This document shows positions 24,021 to 31,288 of a stretch of DNA of 31,288 nt, one piece after another. The stretch's first letter is position 1, and the number at the start of each line of letters is the position of its first letter. The translations under genes and the position numbers were made by a program. Origin of the DNA: Christensenella sp. UBA2853 (GTDB lineage: Bacteria > Bacillota > Clostridia > Christensenellales > Aristaeellaceae). Below the pieces are notes generated by a model. That model was not told the DNA's origin and did not search any database. It worked only from the letters and a program-made list of their open reading frames with translations. The stretch is taken from assembly GCA_002350845.1 (NCBI GenBank), contig DEFL01000005.1:22372-53659 (forward strand). The letters run 5' to 3'.

Positions 24021-24938
24021 TCAGAACCAGTCATGCTTTTTAAAGTACCAGACGCTCAGGAGCGCCACTACAATGGAAACAATAATAATCAGCGGATATC
24101 CCCAGGGCACCTGAATCAGAGGCATGTTGGTAAAGTTCATGCCATACCATCCTGCAATCAGTGTCAGTGGGAGGAAGATCGTGCTGACCGCGGTCAGCAC
24201 ACCCATCAGATGATTCTGTTTGTCCTGCTGCTGTGACTGATACAGTTCCCTGACCTGAACGGTGTGTTCCCGCACACCGGCGGCAACATCCTCCAGGCGC
24301 ATGATGCGCTTGGTAAACAATTCAAAATAGCGGATGCGGCCTTTTTTGAAGAAGCCGTTTTCATTTTCAACCAGTTCCTGACCAAGATCGGTCAGCTGCT
24401 CATAGTGCACGCGCAGTGTCTTTAAATCATTGCGCATGTCAATGATCTGCTCCATCTTTCCATCGAGATCACCCGCGAGGATTTCGTCTTCCATGACGCT
24501 GAGTTTCTCCTCGCGGTCTTCAAGCAGTGTCAGGTCTGACCGAATGATGGATTCCAGAAAATCATACAGAAAACGTTCGAGTGAGGGGCTTTTCCACCGC
24601 TTGCTCTGCGCGATCTCCCGGACCAGCTGTTCCGCCTCGTTTCCCTCATCGATGAAAACAATCCCCTTCTCATCCATGGCAAAACCAAACGTCACAGGGT
24701 CATCCGTCAGCGCATCGCGCTGAGGAATAGAGAACGAACCCGTCAGAGAATCCATATTCACTTCCGCTTTTGTCATGCCCAGATCATAGCTGATTTCCAT
24801 ATCAATGCCCATGGTAAATTTTTCCTTGTCTGCATTCCACTCAGCGGGCGACAAAATACAGACATAGTTCTCCTGGGCTGCGAAAAGTTCTTCCAATGAA
24901 ACTGGAAAAAGCTGCTCTCTGAGCAGATAGCACTGCAT
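24021..24938 (-). CDS. corA: CorA-family divalent metal ion transporter
   Basis: This is 305 residues; GGGGAGG lies close before the ATG. A long acidic cytosolic domain (1-240), including an extended helix (residues ~140-240 rich in Glu, Lys and Leu), leads to two membrane segments at about 245-264 and 281-299. Between them is the diagnostic YGMNFTNMP with the GMN signature (266-268) that forms the selectivity filter. A basic tail KKHDWF follows, as usual. It forms a pentameric channel bringing in Mg2+ (or Co2+/Ni2+). It is the first gene of the minus-strand run ending at the lacZ terminator. Substrate preference is not readable from the sequence. Confidence 0.93.
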   Translation of the reverse strand: MQCYLLREQLFPVSLEELFAAQENYVCILSPAEWNADKEKFTMGIDMEISYDLGMTKAEVNMDSLTGSFSIPQRDALTDDPVTFGFAMDEKGIVFIDEGNEAEQLVREIAQSKRWKSPSLERFLYDFLESIIRSDLTLLEDREEKLSVMEDEILAGDLDGKMEQIIDMRNDLKTLRVHYEQLTDLGQELVENENGFFKKGRIRYFELFTKRIMRLEDVAAGVREHTVQVRELYQSQQQDKQNHLMGVLTAVSTIFLPLTLIAGWYGMNFTNMPLIQVPWGYPLIIIVSIVVALLSVWYFKKHDWF

Positions 24939-24971
24939 CTATTCCTTCCCCTCCTGCGAAACAATATTGAT

Positions 24972-25000
24972 ATTTTACCATATTCTCCAGCAAGATGGAA
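24972..25000 (-). promoter_or_regulatory. Possible extended -10 promoter of corA
   Basis: On the minus strand, TGGTAAAAT supplies an extended -10 (TAAAAT, 24972-24977). The -35 position (TTCCAT, 24995-25000, 17-base spacing) is weak. The leader would be about 28 bases. Confidence 0.4.
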
Positions 25001-25020
25001 GAGTCCGCAAGCAGCCCTTC

Positions 25021-25050
25021 TCGACCGGTTCTGCTCCTGTATGATATACT
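25021..25050 (+). promoter_or_regulatory. Extended -10 promoter of the aldehyde dehydrogenase gene
   Basis: The -10 TATACT (25045-25050) has TG one base upstream. The -35 TCGACC (25021-25026, 18-base spacing) matches 4 of 6. The leader is about 110 bases. Confidence 0.55.
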
Positions 25051-25167
25051 ATGGTGACCAGGAATTCCCTGCGCACCGGTATGTGGCACCTGATGCCCTC
25101 TTTCTGCCGATCCGACCGTGCGCTGTGTTCTTTGACTCACCCTCAATGACTCCATGGAGGAACTGAT

Positions 25168-26574
25168 ATGAGCTGGACAAAAACAGAAATCCATGATCTT
25201 CTCATCCGTCAGAAAGCATTCTTTCAGACCGGAAAAACCCTTTCCATCCCTTTCCGCATGGAAATGCTCCGAAAACTCCGCCAGGCCGTGATCGCTCATG
25301 AACAGGAATTGACCGAAGCGCTCGAAAAGGATCTGGGCAGACACCCTGCGGAAGGCTATTTCTGTGATGTGGGCACCATTGTTCTGGAAATCAATGAAAT
25401 CCTCCATGGTTTGCGCTGCTGGGCACGGCCTGAGATGCATTTCAGCGGTCTGGTCTGCTTTCCCAGCCTGATCACCCGGGTGTACAAGCTTCCCTATGGC
25501 CAGACACTGATTATCAGCCCGTTCAACTTTCCCTTTCTGCTCTCTCTTGGGCCTCTGGCGGCCAGCATTTCCGGCGGCAATACAGCGATCATCAAGGCCA
25601 GTTCCAAATCCGGCCATTCCACCGCTGTTCTCAGCCGCATCATTTCCGAAACCTTTCCGGCGGAATATATTGCCGTTATAGACGGCGGCCATGACATTGC
25701 CGACCTCTGCCTTCAGGAGCGGTTTGACAAGATTTTTTATACCGGGTCTCCTTCCGTTGCCCGTCATGTTCTCCAGGAAGCCGCCAAAAACCTGACGCCT
25801 GTCGCTCTTGAGCTCGGAGGCGAGACCGGCAACTGGTGTGTCGTGCGCCGGGATGCCGACCTGCGGGATGCCGCACGCAAGATCGCTTTTTTCAAGCTCC
25901 TCAATGCAGGGCAGATCTGCATCAACATCAACCAGGTGGCCGTTGCCCGAGAAGTCGCAGAACCCTTTCTTGAGCTTTTGAAAGCTGAGTTTGCCCGTCA
26001 GATCGGGAGTGATGCCCTCGCCCATCCCGAGTACCCGCACCTCATTTCCGAGAGCGCGTACGACAAGTGTGCCCAGGAGGCTGAAGCCTACCGCGACCGG
26101 ATTATCTACGGCGGACAGGGCCGGCGGGAGACCCTTCAGTACCAACCGACCGTCATTTATCCGGTCCAGGCGGATGAACCGATTGTGATGCATGAATTGT
26201 TCTGCCCGCTTCTGCCGATTGTCCCGTTCGATGATGACCGGATCGATGAACTCATGCAGCTCATCGCAGACCGTGAGCACCCGCTCGCGCTCTATATCTT
26301 TACCAGGAATAAGCGATGGGCCCATGCCGTCATGCGTTCCCAGCAGTACGGAGGCGGCTGCATCAATGAGGTCTGTCTCCATCTAATGGTCAAAGGCGTT
26401 CCCTTCAACGGAATCGGGCATTCCGGCATGGGCGCCTACCACGGCCAGTGGGGATTCCGCGAGTTTACGCATCCTTCCACCGTGCTCACCGGCTCTTCTC
26501 ACTTCAATCTGCCGCTTCGTGAACATCCCTTTACCCGCACGAAAAACCGAATGATCCGCCTCTTCGAGCGGTAA
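25168..26574 (+). CDS. Aldehyde dehydrogenase, class-3-like
   Basis: This is 468 residues; GGAGG lies seven bases before the ATG. It oxidises an aldehyde to the acid with NAD(P)+. Visible parts: SPFNFPF (Asn120, substrate oxyanion), NTAIIKASS (Lys143, cofactor), FYTGSPSVAR, LELGGE (Glu215, general base), NAGQICIN with catalytic Cys251, and the C-terminal GHSGMGAYHGQWGF typical of class-3 enzymes for fatty or aromatic aldehydes. LELGGE replaces the usual LELGGK, and KASS replaces KPSE. The catalytic residues are kept, so activity is expected. It lacks the hydrophobic C-terminal anchor seen in some class-3 members. It is a single-gene unit ended by a hairpin. The natural aldehyde is unknown. 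Confidence 0.92.
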   Translation: MSWTKTEIHDLLIRQKAFFQTGKTLSIPFRMEMLRKLRQAVIAHEQELTEALEKDLGRHPAEGYFCDVGTIVLEINEILHGLRCWARPEMHFSGLVCFPSLITRVYKLPYGQTLIISPFNFPFLLSLGPLAASISGGNTAIIKASSKSGHSTAVLSRIISETFPAEYIAVIDGGHDIADLCLQERFDKIFYTGSPSVARHVLQEAAKNLTPVALELGGETGNWCVVRRDADLRDAARKIAFFKLLNAGQICININQVAVAREVAEPFLELLKAEFARQIGSDALAHPEYPHLISESAYDKCAQEAEAYRDRIIYGGQGRRETLQYQPTVIYPVQADEPIVMHELFCPLLPIVPFDDDRIDELMQLIADREHPLALYIFTRNKRWAHAVMRSQQYGGGCINEVCLHLMVKGVPFNGIGHSGMGAYHGQWGFREFTHPSTVLTGSSHFNLPLREHPFTRTKNRMIRLFER

Positions 26575-26598
26575 ACAGACACTGAGTGCGCATACAGA

Positions 26599-26657
26599 AA
26601 AACGGAACAGCTTTCCGGTCTCGTTTCCAGGGCCGGCATGCTGTTCCGTTTTCTTTC
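26599..26657. terminator. Large bidirectional terminator between the ALDH and DUF2804 genes
   Basis: A perfect 13-bp stem (26599-26611 with 26640-26652, AAAACGGAACAGC) encloses an inner CCGG/CCGG pairing. T-tracts flank both sides, serving both converging genes. Confidence 0.9.
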
Positions 26658-26667
26658 AGCCATTTTT

Positions 26668-27738
26668 TCAGTATTTGTTGTGCACTTTCTCAATGAAGCA
26701 GAGCAGGTCACTGACCTTCAGCACGCTCCCATCATCAAGCACAGCTTTTCCATTCATTCTTCCGAACACCTGGTGCTGGTCGGAGACAATCACTTTGAAA
26801 TCCATTTTGGCACTCCGGTCAAGGGTCGGCGTAAACGTCATTTCGAAGCGGCCTCCTGACTCATGTATTTCCCATGGTTCCATATACTTTGGGCTTTTCA
26901 TGTCATAGAGGCTCACATCGCCGGGAATGCGGATTTCCACGTCATCCAGCTTATGCGCTTTTCCGTTGCAGAAAATCACATTTTCCGTGGCCGCCTTCGT
27001 GTTGCCAAATCCGTGTCCGATGTTGAACCCAAATACGCAGCCCTCGGCATACCCGTTTCCGCTGCCCCAGTACCATGTGTTATCGTACGTCCACACACCG
27101 CGTCCCCAGTCGAGTGTGCCGAAATCTGTATCCGGGTGCAGCGTGAACGTCTCCTCCCCATAGGTGATGGTGCCGGAAGCCCGCATGCAGTTGATTTTCT
27201 GGTTGTAATAGAACGCGTGCTTCCTGTCAAAGGGAGTGGCGATCACCATGGTGTCCATGTCCGGTTCTTCCAGCTGAATATCCACTTCCAGCTTCTTTCC
27301 TTCGTGAAAATCCCGGAATGTCCCCTGAATCATCCGGCACCGTTTCTTTTTCCGGTACGCAAGGGAAAGCTTTCTGTCCCTGTAGACCACATCCCCCTCA
27401 GAGGAAGAGGGCGGCAGATGGATTTTTCCCATGGGAAAAAGATTCAGGATCGTGGATGTATGCTCTGAAGATGGTGCATCCGGAAACAGCATGGAACAGG
27501 ACTGCAGCCCGACATATCCGTCGTCAGAGATGGTAAACGCGGCAGCAAAACTGCGGTCACCGTACGGTTTCCCGTCATGCATCACAAGATAATAATCCCA
27601 TTCCTTGATCCGCATGCGCGGTGCCTGGATACTGTTCCTTCCGTATGTCCATACCTGTTTTCTCGCCCAGCCGGGTTCTGCAATTTCTCCCTGACTGTTC
27701 AGAAGATACTGCTCAGTTGTCACTTCATGATTTCTCAT
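26668..27738 (-). CDS. DUF2804 family protein
   Basis: This is 356 residues from the ATG at 27738, with GGAGG nine bases upstream; a GTG one codon earlier (27741) is a possible alternative. I recognise the DUF2804 pattern from the aromatic core HPDTDFGTLDWGRGVWTYDN and WYWGSGNG, with an N-terminal WARKQVWTYGR and a beta-strand-rich layout throughout. The fold resembles lipocalin-like or AttH-type barrels, which bind or modify lipids or isoprenoids, but no activity is established for this family that I know of. No signal peptide or membrane segment is present. It is a single-gene unit divergent from the LRR protein gene. The function remains unknown. Confidence 0.72.
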   Translation of the reverse strand: MRNHEVTTEQYLLNSQGEIAEPGWARKQVWTYGRNSIQAPRMRIKEWDYYLVMHDGKPYGDRSFAAAFTISDDGYVGLQSCSMLFPDAPSSEHTSTILNLFPMGKIHLPPSSSEGDVVYRDRKLSLAYRKKKRCRMIQGTFRDFHEGKKLEVDIQLEEPDMDTMVIATPFDRKHAFYYNQKINCMRASGTITYGEETFTLHPDTDFGTLDWGRGVWTYDNTWYWGSGNGYAEGCVFGFNIGHGFGNTKAATENVIFCNGKAHKLDDVEIRIPGDVSLYDMKSPKYMEPWEIHESGGRFEMTFTPTLDRSAKMDFKVIVSDQHQVFGRMNGKAVLDDGSVLKVSDLLCFIEKVHNKY

Positions 27739-27778
27739 CACAAGAGACCTCCGGAACTATCGTTCTTTCTTTGCGTGT

Positions 27779-27807
27779 ATTTTGCGCCAGATCGCCGATT
27801 GTGTCAA
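27779..27807 (-). promoter_or_regulatory. Promoter of the DUF2804 gene
   Basis: On the minus strand, a perfect -35 TTGACA (27802-27807), a 17-base spacer and -10 CAAAAT (27779-27784, 4 of 6) are present. It lies 33 bases from the divergent LRR promoter. Confidence 0.62.
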
Positions 27808-27839
27808 CAGTCATGCATGCCAAAAGATTCCGGACCGAA

Positions 27840-27868
27840 TTGACTCACCCGTTCTTTCTTTATATAAT
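27840..27868 (+). promoter_or_regulatory. Strong sigma-A promoter of the LRR surface protein gene
   Basis: -35 TTGACT (27840-27845), a 17-base spacer and a perfect -10 TATAAT (27863-27868) form the best promoter in the window. The leader is about 64 bases. Confidence 0.88.
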
Positions 27869-27938
27869 AGAGCCAGCAAATAGAAACAAAAGCATAACTG
27901 CATAACACCCCCTCTCTCTGACAAAGGAGGTCTCTTCC

Positions 27939-30900
27939 ATGAAAAGAAGCATATTCTTGATCCTGCTGGCACTGTGCTTCCTGCTTATCTTCAGTGCCTC
28001 GGCATCTTCCGAAGAATTCGTTCTCAATTATGCCAATACCGGCATCAGTGATTATGCCGGTCCCGGCGGCGTGGTCAGCGTTCCGGGGGAAATCGGTGGG
28101 TATCCCATGTATACGCTGGCCATGGGGACATTCAAGGATGCGGATGGCGTCACCGAGCTGACCATTGCATCCCCGATCCATACCCTGGACAGCGGCACCA
28201 TTGATTTTCTCCGGACACTCACCAGCGTCCAGCTGCCGGATTCACTGCAGATCATCAACAGTTTCAATTTCCGCGAATGCGACAGCCTCGAATCGGTGAC
28301 CGTGCCTGCCGCTGTCCGCTTTGTCGGCAAGTCCTGCTTTGCTTTCTGTGACATGCTGCAGTCCGTCACCTTCCTCGGCGATGTCCCCTACTTTGATGGA
28401 CAATGCTTTGAGAAGCTCCCCGACAGCTTTGTCTGCTATGTTCCGGATGATCTGCTGGACGCCTATCGCGAAGTCCTTCCCGAAAGCATTTCCATTCAGA
28501 GTTCCGGGAATCCTTCACAGAAAATGGATTTCATCGCCCCGGAATCTGCTTTTGATTTTGACCCTGCGACCGGAACCCTGCTGAAATACAATGAACATGC
28601 ACCGGTCATTGAAATCCCGCAGACCATCGGCAGTGTGCAGGTCCAGACCATCGGTGAGGACTGCTTTGCCAATCTGGGCAGAATCAGCTATGTCATCATT
28701 CCGGACGGTGTGGAACGCATCGCAGACGGCGCGTTTGCTCAGGACTCCAGACTGGTTTATGTGTCCTGTCCGGATTCACTCACCGAGATCGGGAATCGTG
28801 CCTTCTCCGGCGCTTTCAAGGGCTCATATTTCCGCTGGAGCAATGGCCTGAAAGCCATCGGGGATGAAGCTTTTTCCTATTGCTCGTTTGGCAACAGCGG
28901 ATTTGTCCTGCCCGAAGGCCTTGAGTCGATCGGAAAAGAAGCCTTCCGCTGCATTGACGCAGCGCCGGTTTCGCTGCCTTCCACACTGCAGCATCTCGGT
29001 GAGCGCGCCTTTGCCGATTCCGGCATACCCTCTGTTTACCTTGGCGCGCACAGCATGATTGACATTGCCCCGGATGCCTTTACCAACACGTTCTCCCTGA
29101 AGAGTTTCCTCGTTTCCTCTGACTGTCCGATGGACGTCTACGAAGGGTACCGGGATCTTCTCGCCTCGCACGAAGGATTGAGAGTTTCCTTCAAAGATCC
29201 TGAAGGCGCTGAGTTTATCACCGGAAAATACCAGTATACGCTTGGAGACGATCAGCTGTATTACCTGCAGAGCTATGGCGGCACACAGGAAAACCTGATG
29301 ACCCACTACTTTATCAACGGCGGGGCGTCAGGTTCGGTGCCTGTGGCCGGACTCGGCGACGGCGTCTTCAAGGGAAGTCAGACGATAAAGAATTTCTGGG
29401 TCACCCGTTCCCTCACGTTCAAAAAGATCGGAAACGAAGCCTTTGCCGATTCCACACTCGAACACATTGATCTGTTCCAGACCGTGGAAGAAATCGGCGA
29501 TGGCGCTTTCCGGAACTGTACGAATCTGACGGAGATCACGCTCCCCGCATCACTCCGTTCCATCGGTGAAGGTGCGTTTGACGGGTGCGACCATCTTGAG
29601 AAAGTCCATGTTCAGTGTGATGTCTCTCTGATTTCTCCTGACACATTCAGCCAATGTGCCCTTCTTCAGGAGTATCCCTACGGCGTAAGGCTGCCCGAGA
29701 ATGCCTCTTCGGAAGATGTGGCCTCTCTCAGCAGTACAATGGGCGTTGCTCCTGAAAAACCGCTCCGCCGCGAGGGCGAACCCGACCCGGAACCGGACCC
29801 GATCGCCATGCCGTTTGAGGCGACGGATCCTTCCCTCTTCCGCGTGGACAGGGAAACCGGTGCGCTCATAGGTTATACCGGCAAACTGGCCGATGTGGTT
29901 GTCCCGCGCGAAATCGACGGCGTCACCGTAAAGAGCATCAGCCGCAAGGCATTCAGTTCCTGTCTGGACTATACCAATACGGGTGTGGTCACCAATGTGA
30001 CGTCCTGGACCCATCTCCGTTCCGTGGTTCTTCCTGAAACAGTGACGCATATTGAAGACGGTGCCTTCAAGTACTGTCAGCAGCTTGAAACCTTTGTCTG
30101 CTATGGTCCTCTGGAGAGCACAGGCAGAAGCACTTTCTCCTGGTGCACTTCCCTGAAGGATGCCATCTTTGTCAACGGCGTTGGCGCTGTCGACCACTAT
30201 GCCTTTGAGCTGACATCCTCTCTGCGCACCTTCTATACGCCGAATACGCTTTCCTCGATCGGCATGAACGCTTTCTCTCACAGCGGGATTGAGCAGCTGC
30301 GCGTTGACGCGGTCAGTCTGGGCGACGGTGCCTTCCTCAGCTGCGAGCAGCTCAGGGAACTGCACTTCACGAAAGCTGTCCAGCAGCTCGGAAACGGTGT
30401 AGCCAGTCAATGTTCTGCACTGTCCCTGCTCTGCCTTGAAAACACGGACCTTTCTTTCCTGCCTTCCGGCGGGTTCCTCATGCAGGCCGCGCCTGAACTG
30501 ACAGTCCGCATTCCTGCAGCAGCCGATGCCCAAGCCGAAAAGATCGCTTCCAGAGTCCTGCTGTGGGGTTCAAAATCCACAGCCACGGTTGTCCGCGAAG
30601 ACTGTACATTGGAACCGGTTCTTCCGGATATCGATGCAATCCTGGCCGAGTATAAGGCCAATCCGTATATTCAGCCCACGCCCGAACCCACGCCAGGACC
30701 TCAGCCTGTCGGCAACGCCGGTCTTCCCTATCTCGGCACCTGGAAGTCCTCCACCGTTACCCTGGGCGGTACCACTTCGAACGCAGCCGACATGGGTATG
30801 GCCCTGACGCTGATCCTCAATGAAGATGGGACCTGCCTCGCCGCGTATGACGGAAAGGTTTCCTCGGCGGGCACCACGCCCTGGAGCGTCACCAGTGAAG

Positions 30901-31288
30901 GTGCCGTCATCGATGGACATGTCTTTACGCTCGCAGAAGACGGGACGCTTTCTGCCAATATCGGCGGAATGATCCTGACTCTGGTCCGTCCGGACAACAG
31001 TTCCCTTCCTGTCGTTTCCTCCCCGGGAGAGGCCGGTGCGCCGTATATCGGCACCTGGCAGGTCGCTACGGTTACGATGGGCGACACCACCTACAATGCG
31101 TCCGACCTCGGGCTTTCCGTCACCATGACGATTAACCCTGACGGGACCTGCGCTTCCACCGATCCCCAAACCGGCAAGGAAACACCGGGGGTCTGGAGTC
31201 TGACCGAAGACGGCGCCATCATTGACGGACAGCCCGTTTCTCTGCAGGAAGACGGTTCTCTCCTCGCAGAAGGCGACGGCATGAGCAT
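27939..31288 (+). CDS. Secreted BspA-type leucine-rich-repeat (LRR_5) protein, 3' end outside the window
   Basis: The ATG at 27939 has a full AAAGGAGG eight bases upstream, and the frame stays open for 1116 codons to the window edge. A signal peptide covers residues 1-23 (MKRS, then a long Leu/Ile core, SASA cleavage site). Residues ~85-890 are BspA/TpLRR repeats with the pattern L-x-x-I-x-(I/L)-P-x-x-(L/V)-x-x-I-G-x-x-A-F, for example LPASLRSIGEGAFDGC. An acidic, Pro-rich linker (EGEPDPEPDP, near residue 610) splits the repeats into two blocks. A second linker (PTPEPTPGPQP, near 915) precedes two tandem ~105-residue beta-rich domains. Such proteins are exported and bind host proteins or mucus, or other bacteria; here that is inferred. 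Any anchor signal lies beyond the edge. Confidence 0.9.
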   Translation, partial: MKRSIFLILLALCFLLIFSASASSEEFVLNYANTGISDYAGPGGVVSVPGEIGGYPMYTLAMGTFKDADGVTELTIASPIHTLDSGTIDFLRTLTSVQLPDSLQIINSFNFRECDSLESVTVPAAVRFVGKSCFAFCDMLQSVTFLGDVPYFDGQCFEKLPDSFVCYVPDDLLDAYREVLPESISIQSSGNPSQKMDFIAPESAFDFDPATGTLLKYNEHAPVIEIPQTIGSVQVQTIGEDCFANLGRISYVIIPDGVERIADGAFAQDSRLVYVSCPDSLTEIGNRAFSGAFKGSYFRWSNGLKAIGDEAFSYCSFGNSGFVLPEGLESIGKEAFRCIDAAPVSLPSTLQHLGERAFADSGIPSVYLGAHSMIDIAPDAFTNTFSLKSFLVSSDCPMDVYEGYRDLLASHEGLRVSFKDPEGAEFITGKYQYTLGDDQLYYLQSYGGTQENLMTHYFINGGASGSVPVAGLGDGVFKGSQTIKNFWVTRSLTFKKIGNEAFADSTLEHIDLFQTVEEIGDGAFRNCTNLTEITLPASLRSIGEGAFDGCDHLEKVHVQCDVSLISPDTFSQCALLQEYPYGVRLPENASSEDVASLSSTMGVAPEKPLRREGEPDPEPDPIAMPFEATDPSLFRVDRETGALIGYTGKLADVVVPREIDGVTVKSISRKAFSSCLDYTNTGVVTNVTSWTHLRSVVLPETVTHIEDGAFKYCQQLETFVCYGPLESTGRSTFSWCTSLKDAIFVNGVGAVDHYAFELTSSLRTFYTPNTLSSIGMNAFSHSGIEQLRVDAVSLGDGAFLSCEQLRELHFTKAVQQLGNGVASQCSALSLLCLENTDLSFLPSGGFLMQAAPELTVRIPAAADAQAEKIASRVLLWGSKSTATVVREDCTLEPVLPDIDAILAEYKANPYIQPTPEPTPGPQPVGNAGLPYLGTWKSSTVTLGGTTSNAADMGMALTLILNEDGTCLAAYDGKVSSAGTTPWSVTSEGAVIDGHVFTLAEDGTLSANIGGMILTLVRPDNSSLPVVSSPGEAGAPYIGTWQVATVTMGDTTYNASDLGLSVTMTINPDGTCASTDPQTGKETPGVWSLTEDGAIIDGQPVSLQEDGSLLAEGDGMS
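30729..31288 (+). repeat. Tandem 315-base (105-residue) repeat at the C-terminal side of the LRR protein
   Basis: Copy 1 starts at 30729 (YLGTWKSSTVTLGGTT), copy 2 at 31044 (YIGTWQVATVTMGDTT) and is cut by the window end. Shared pattern: GTW, TVT, G-TT--NA-D-G, N-DGTC, W--T--GA-IDG, L-EDG-L-A. The DNA has drifted while the protein pattern is kept, so the duplication is old. Confidence 0.85.

Noticed and set aside
28824..31169. Several minus-strand open frames (28824-29306, 29550-30533, 30570-31169) opposite the LRR gene
   Set aside because: The plus strand carries one continuous frame with signal peptide, promoter and repeats; the minus frames are shadows of the repeats.
1..31288. CRISPR array, tRNA, rRNA, insertion sequence or prophage genes
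   Set aside because: No regularly spaced direct repeats, no cloverleaf or rRNA-like segments, and no transposase, integrase or phage motif was seen on either strand.

Overview
This window looks like a chromosomal segment of a host-associated, anaerobic or fermentative member of the Bacillota (Firmicutes). The reasons are strong GGAGG-type ribosome binding sites, close-to-consensus sigma-A promoters with 17-base spacers, U-tailed hairpin terminators at most transcription unit ends, and gut-type genes: ATP-dependent PEP carboxykinase, LacZ, a FucO-like dehydrogenase, GH125/GH36 glycosidases and a BspA-type leucine-rich-repeat surface protein. G+C is moderately high (mid-fifties percent by eye). 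An Erysipelotrichaceae-like host is possible, but I cannot prove it from the sequence. I see no rRNA, tRNA, CRISPR array, IS element or phage gene.

Layout. 1-3669: the end of pckA, a polytopic membrane glycosyltransferase-like protein and pgi, all on the plus strand. 3677-7365: a minus-strand unit read GH36-like glycosidase, then GH125 alpha-mannosidase, then a GNAT acetyltransferase, with its own promoter (overlapped by a perfect inverted repeat) and terminator. 7422-9206: a single minus-strand gamma-glutamyltransferase-family gene. 9256-16131: a divergent plus-strand operon of five genes (S9 peptidase-like protein with Gly in place of the catalytic Ser, intact S9 peptidase, creatininase-family amidohydrolase, MBL-fold hydrolase, SDR oxidoreductase), ending in a strong terminator. 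16142-17044: a PHP phosphoesterase. 17059-18431: a FucO-like iron alcohol dehydrogenase. 18492-21720: lacZ, divergent from fucO. 21718-25000: minus-strand GNAT, HD-domain protein, RibD-C-like reductase and CorA transporter. 25021-26657: an aldehyde dehydrogenase. 26668-27807: a DUF2804 protein. 27840-end: a large secreted BspA-like LRR protein, cut by the window edge.

How the genes fit together. PckA and Pgi are central carbon enzymes. The GH125/GH36 pair and LacZ point to scavenging of host or dietary glycans, and FucO handles lactaldehyde from deoxysugars. The most unusual block is the gamma-glutamyltransferase gene plus the divergent S9-S9-creatininase-MBL-SDR operon. Every member with a predictable chemistry hydrolyses an amide, peptide or ester bond or performs a redox step, and none shows an export signal. 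I infer an uncharacterised intracellular pathway that breaks down a modified peptide or amide compound. Its first S9 gene appears catalytically dead by a one-base difference (GGC instead of AGC), which makes it either a pseudoenzyme partner or a recent mutation.
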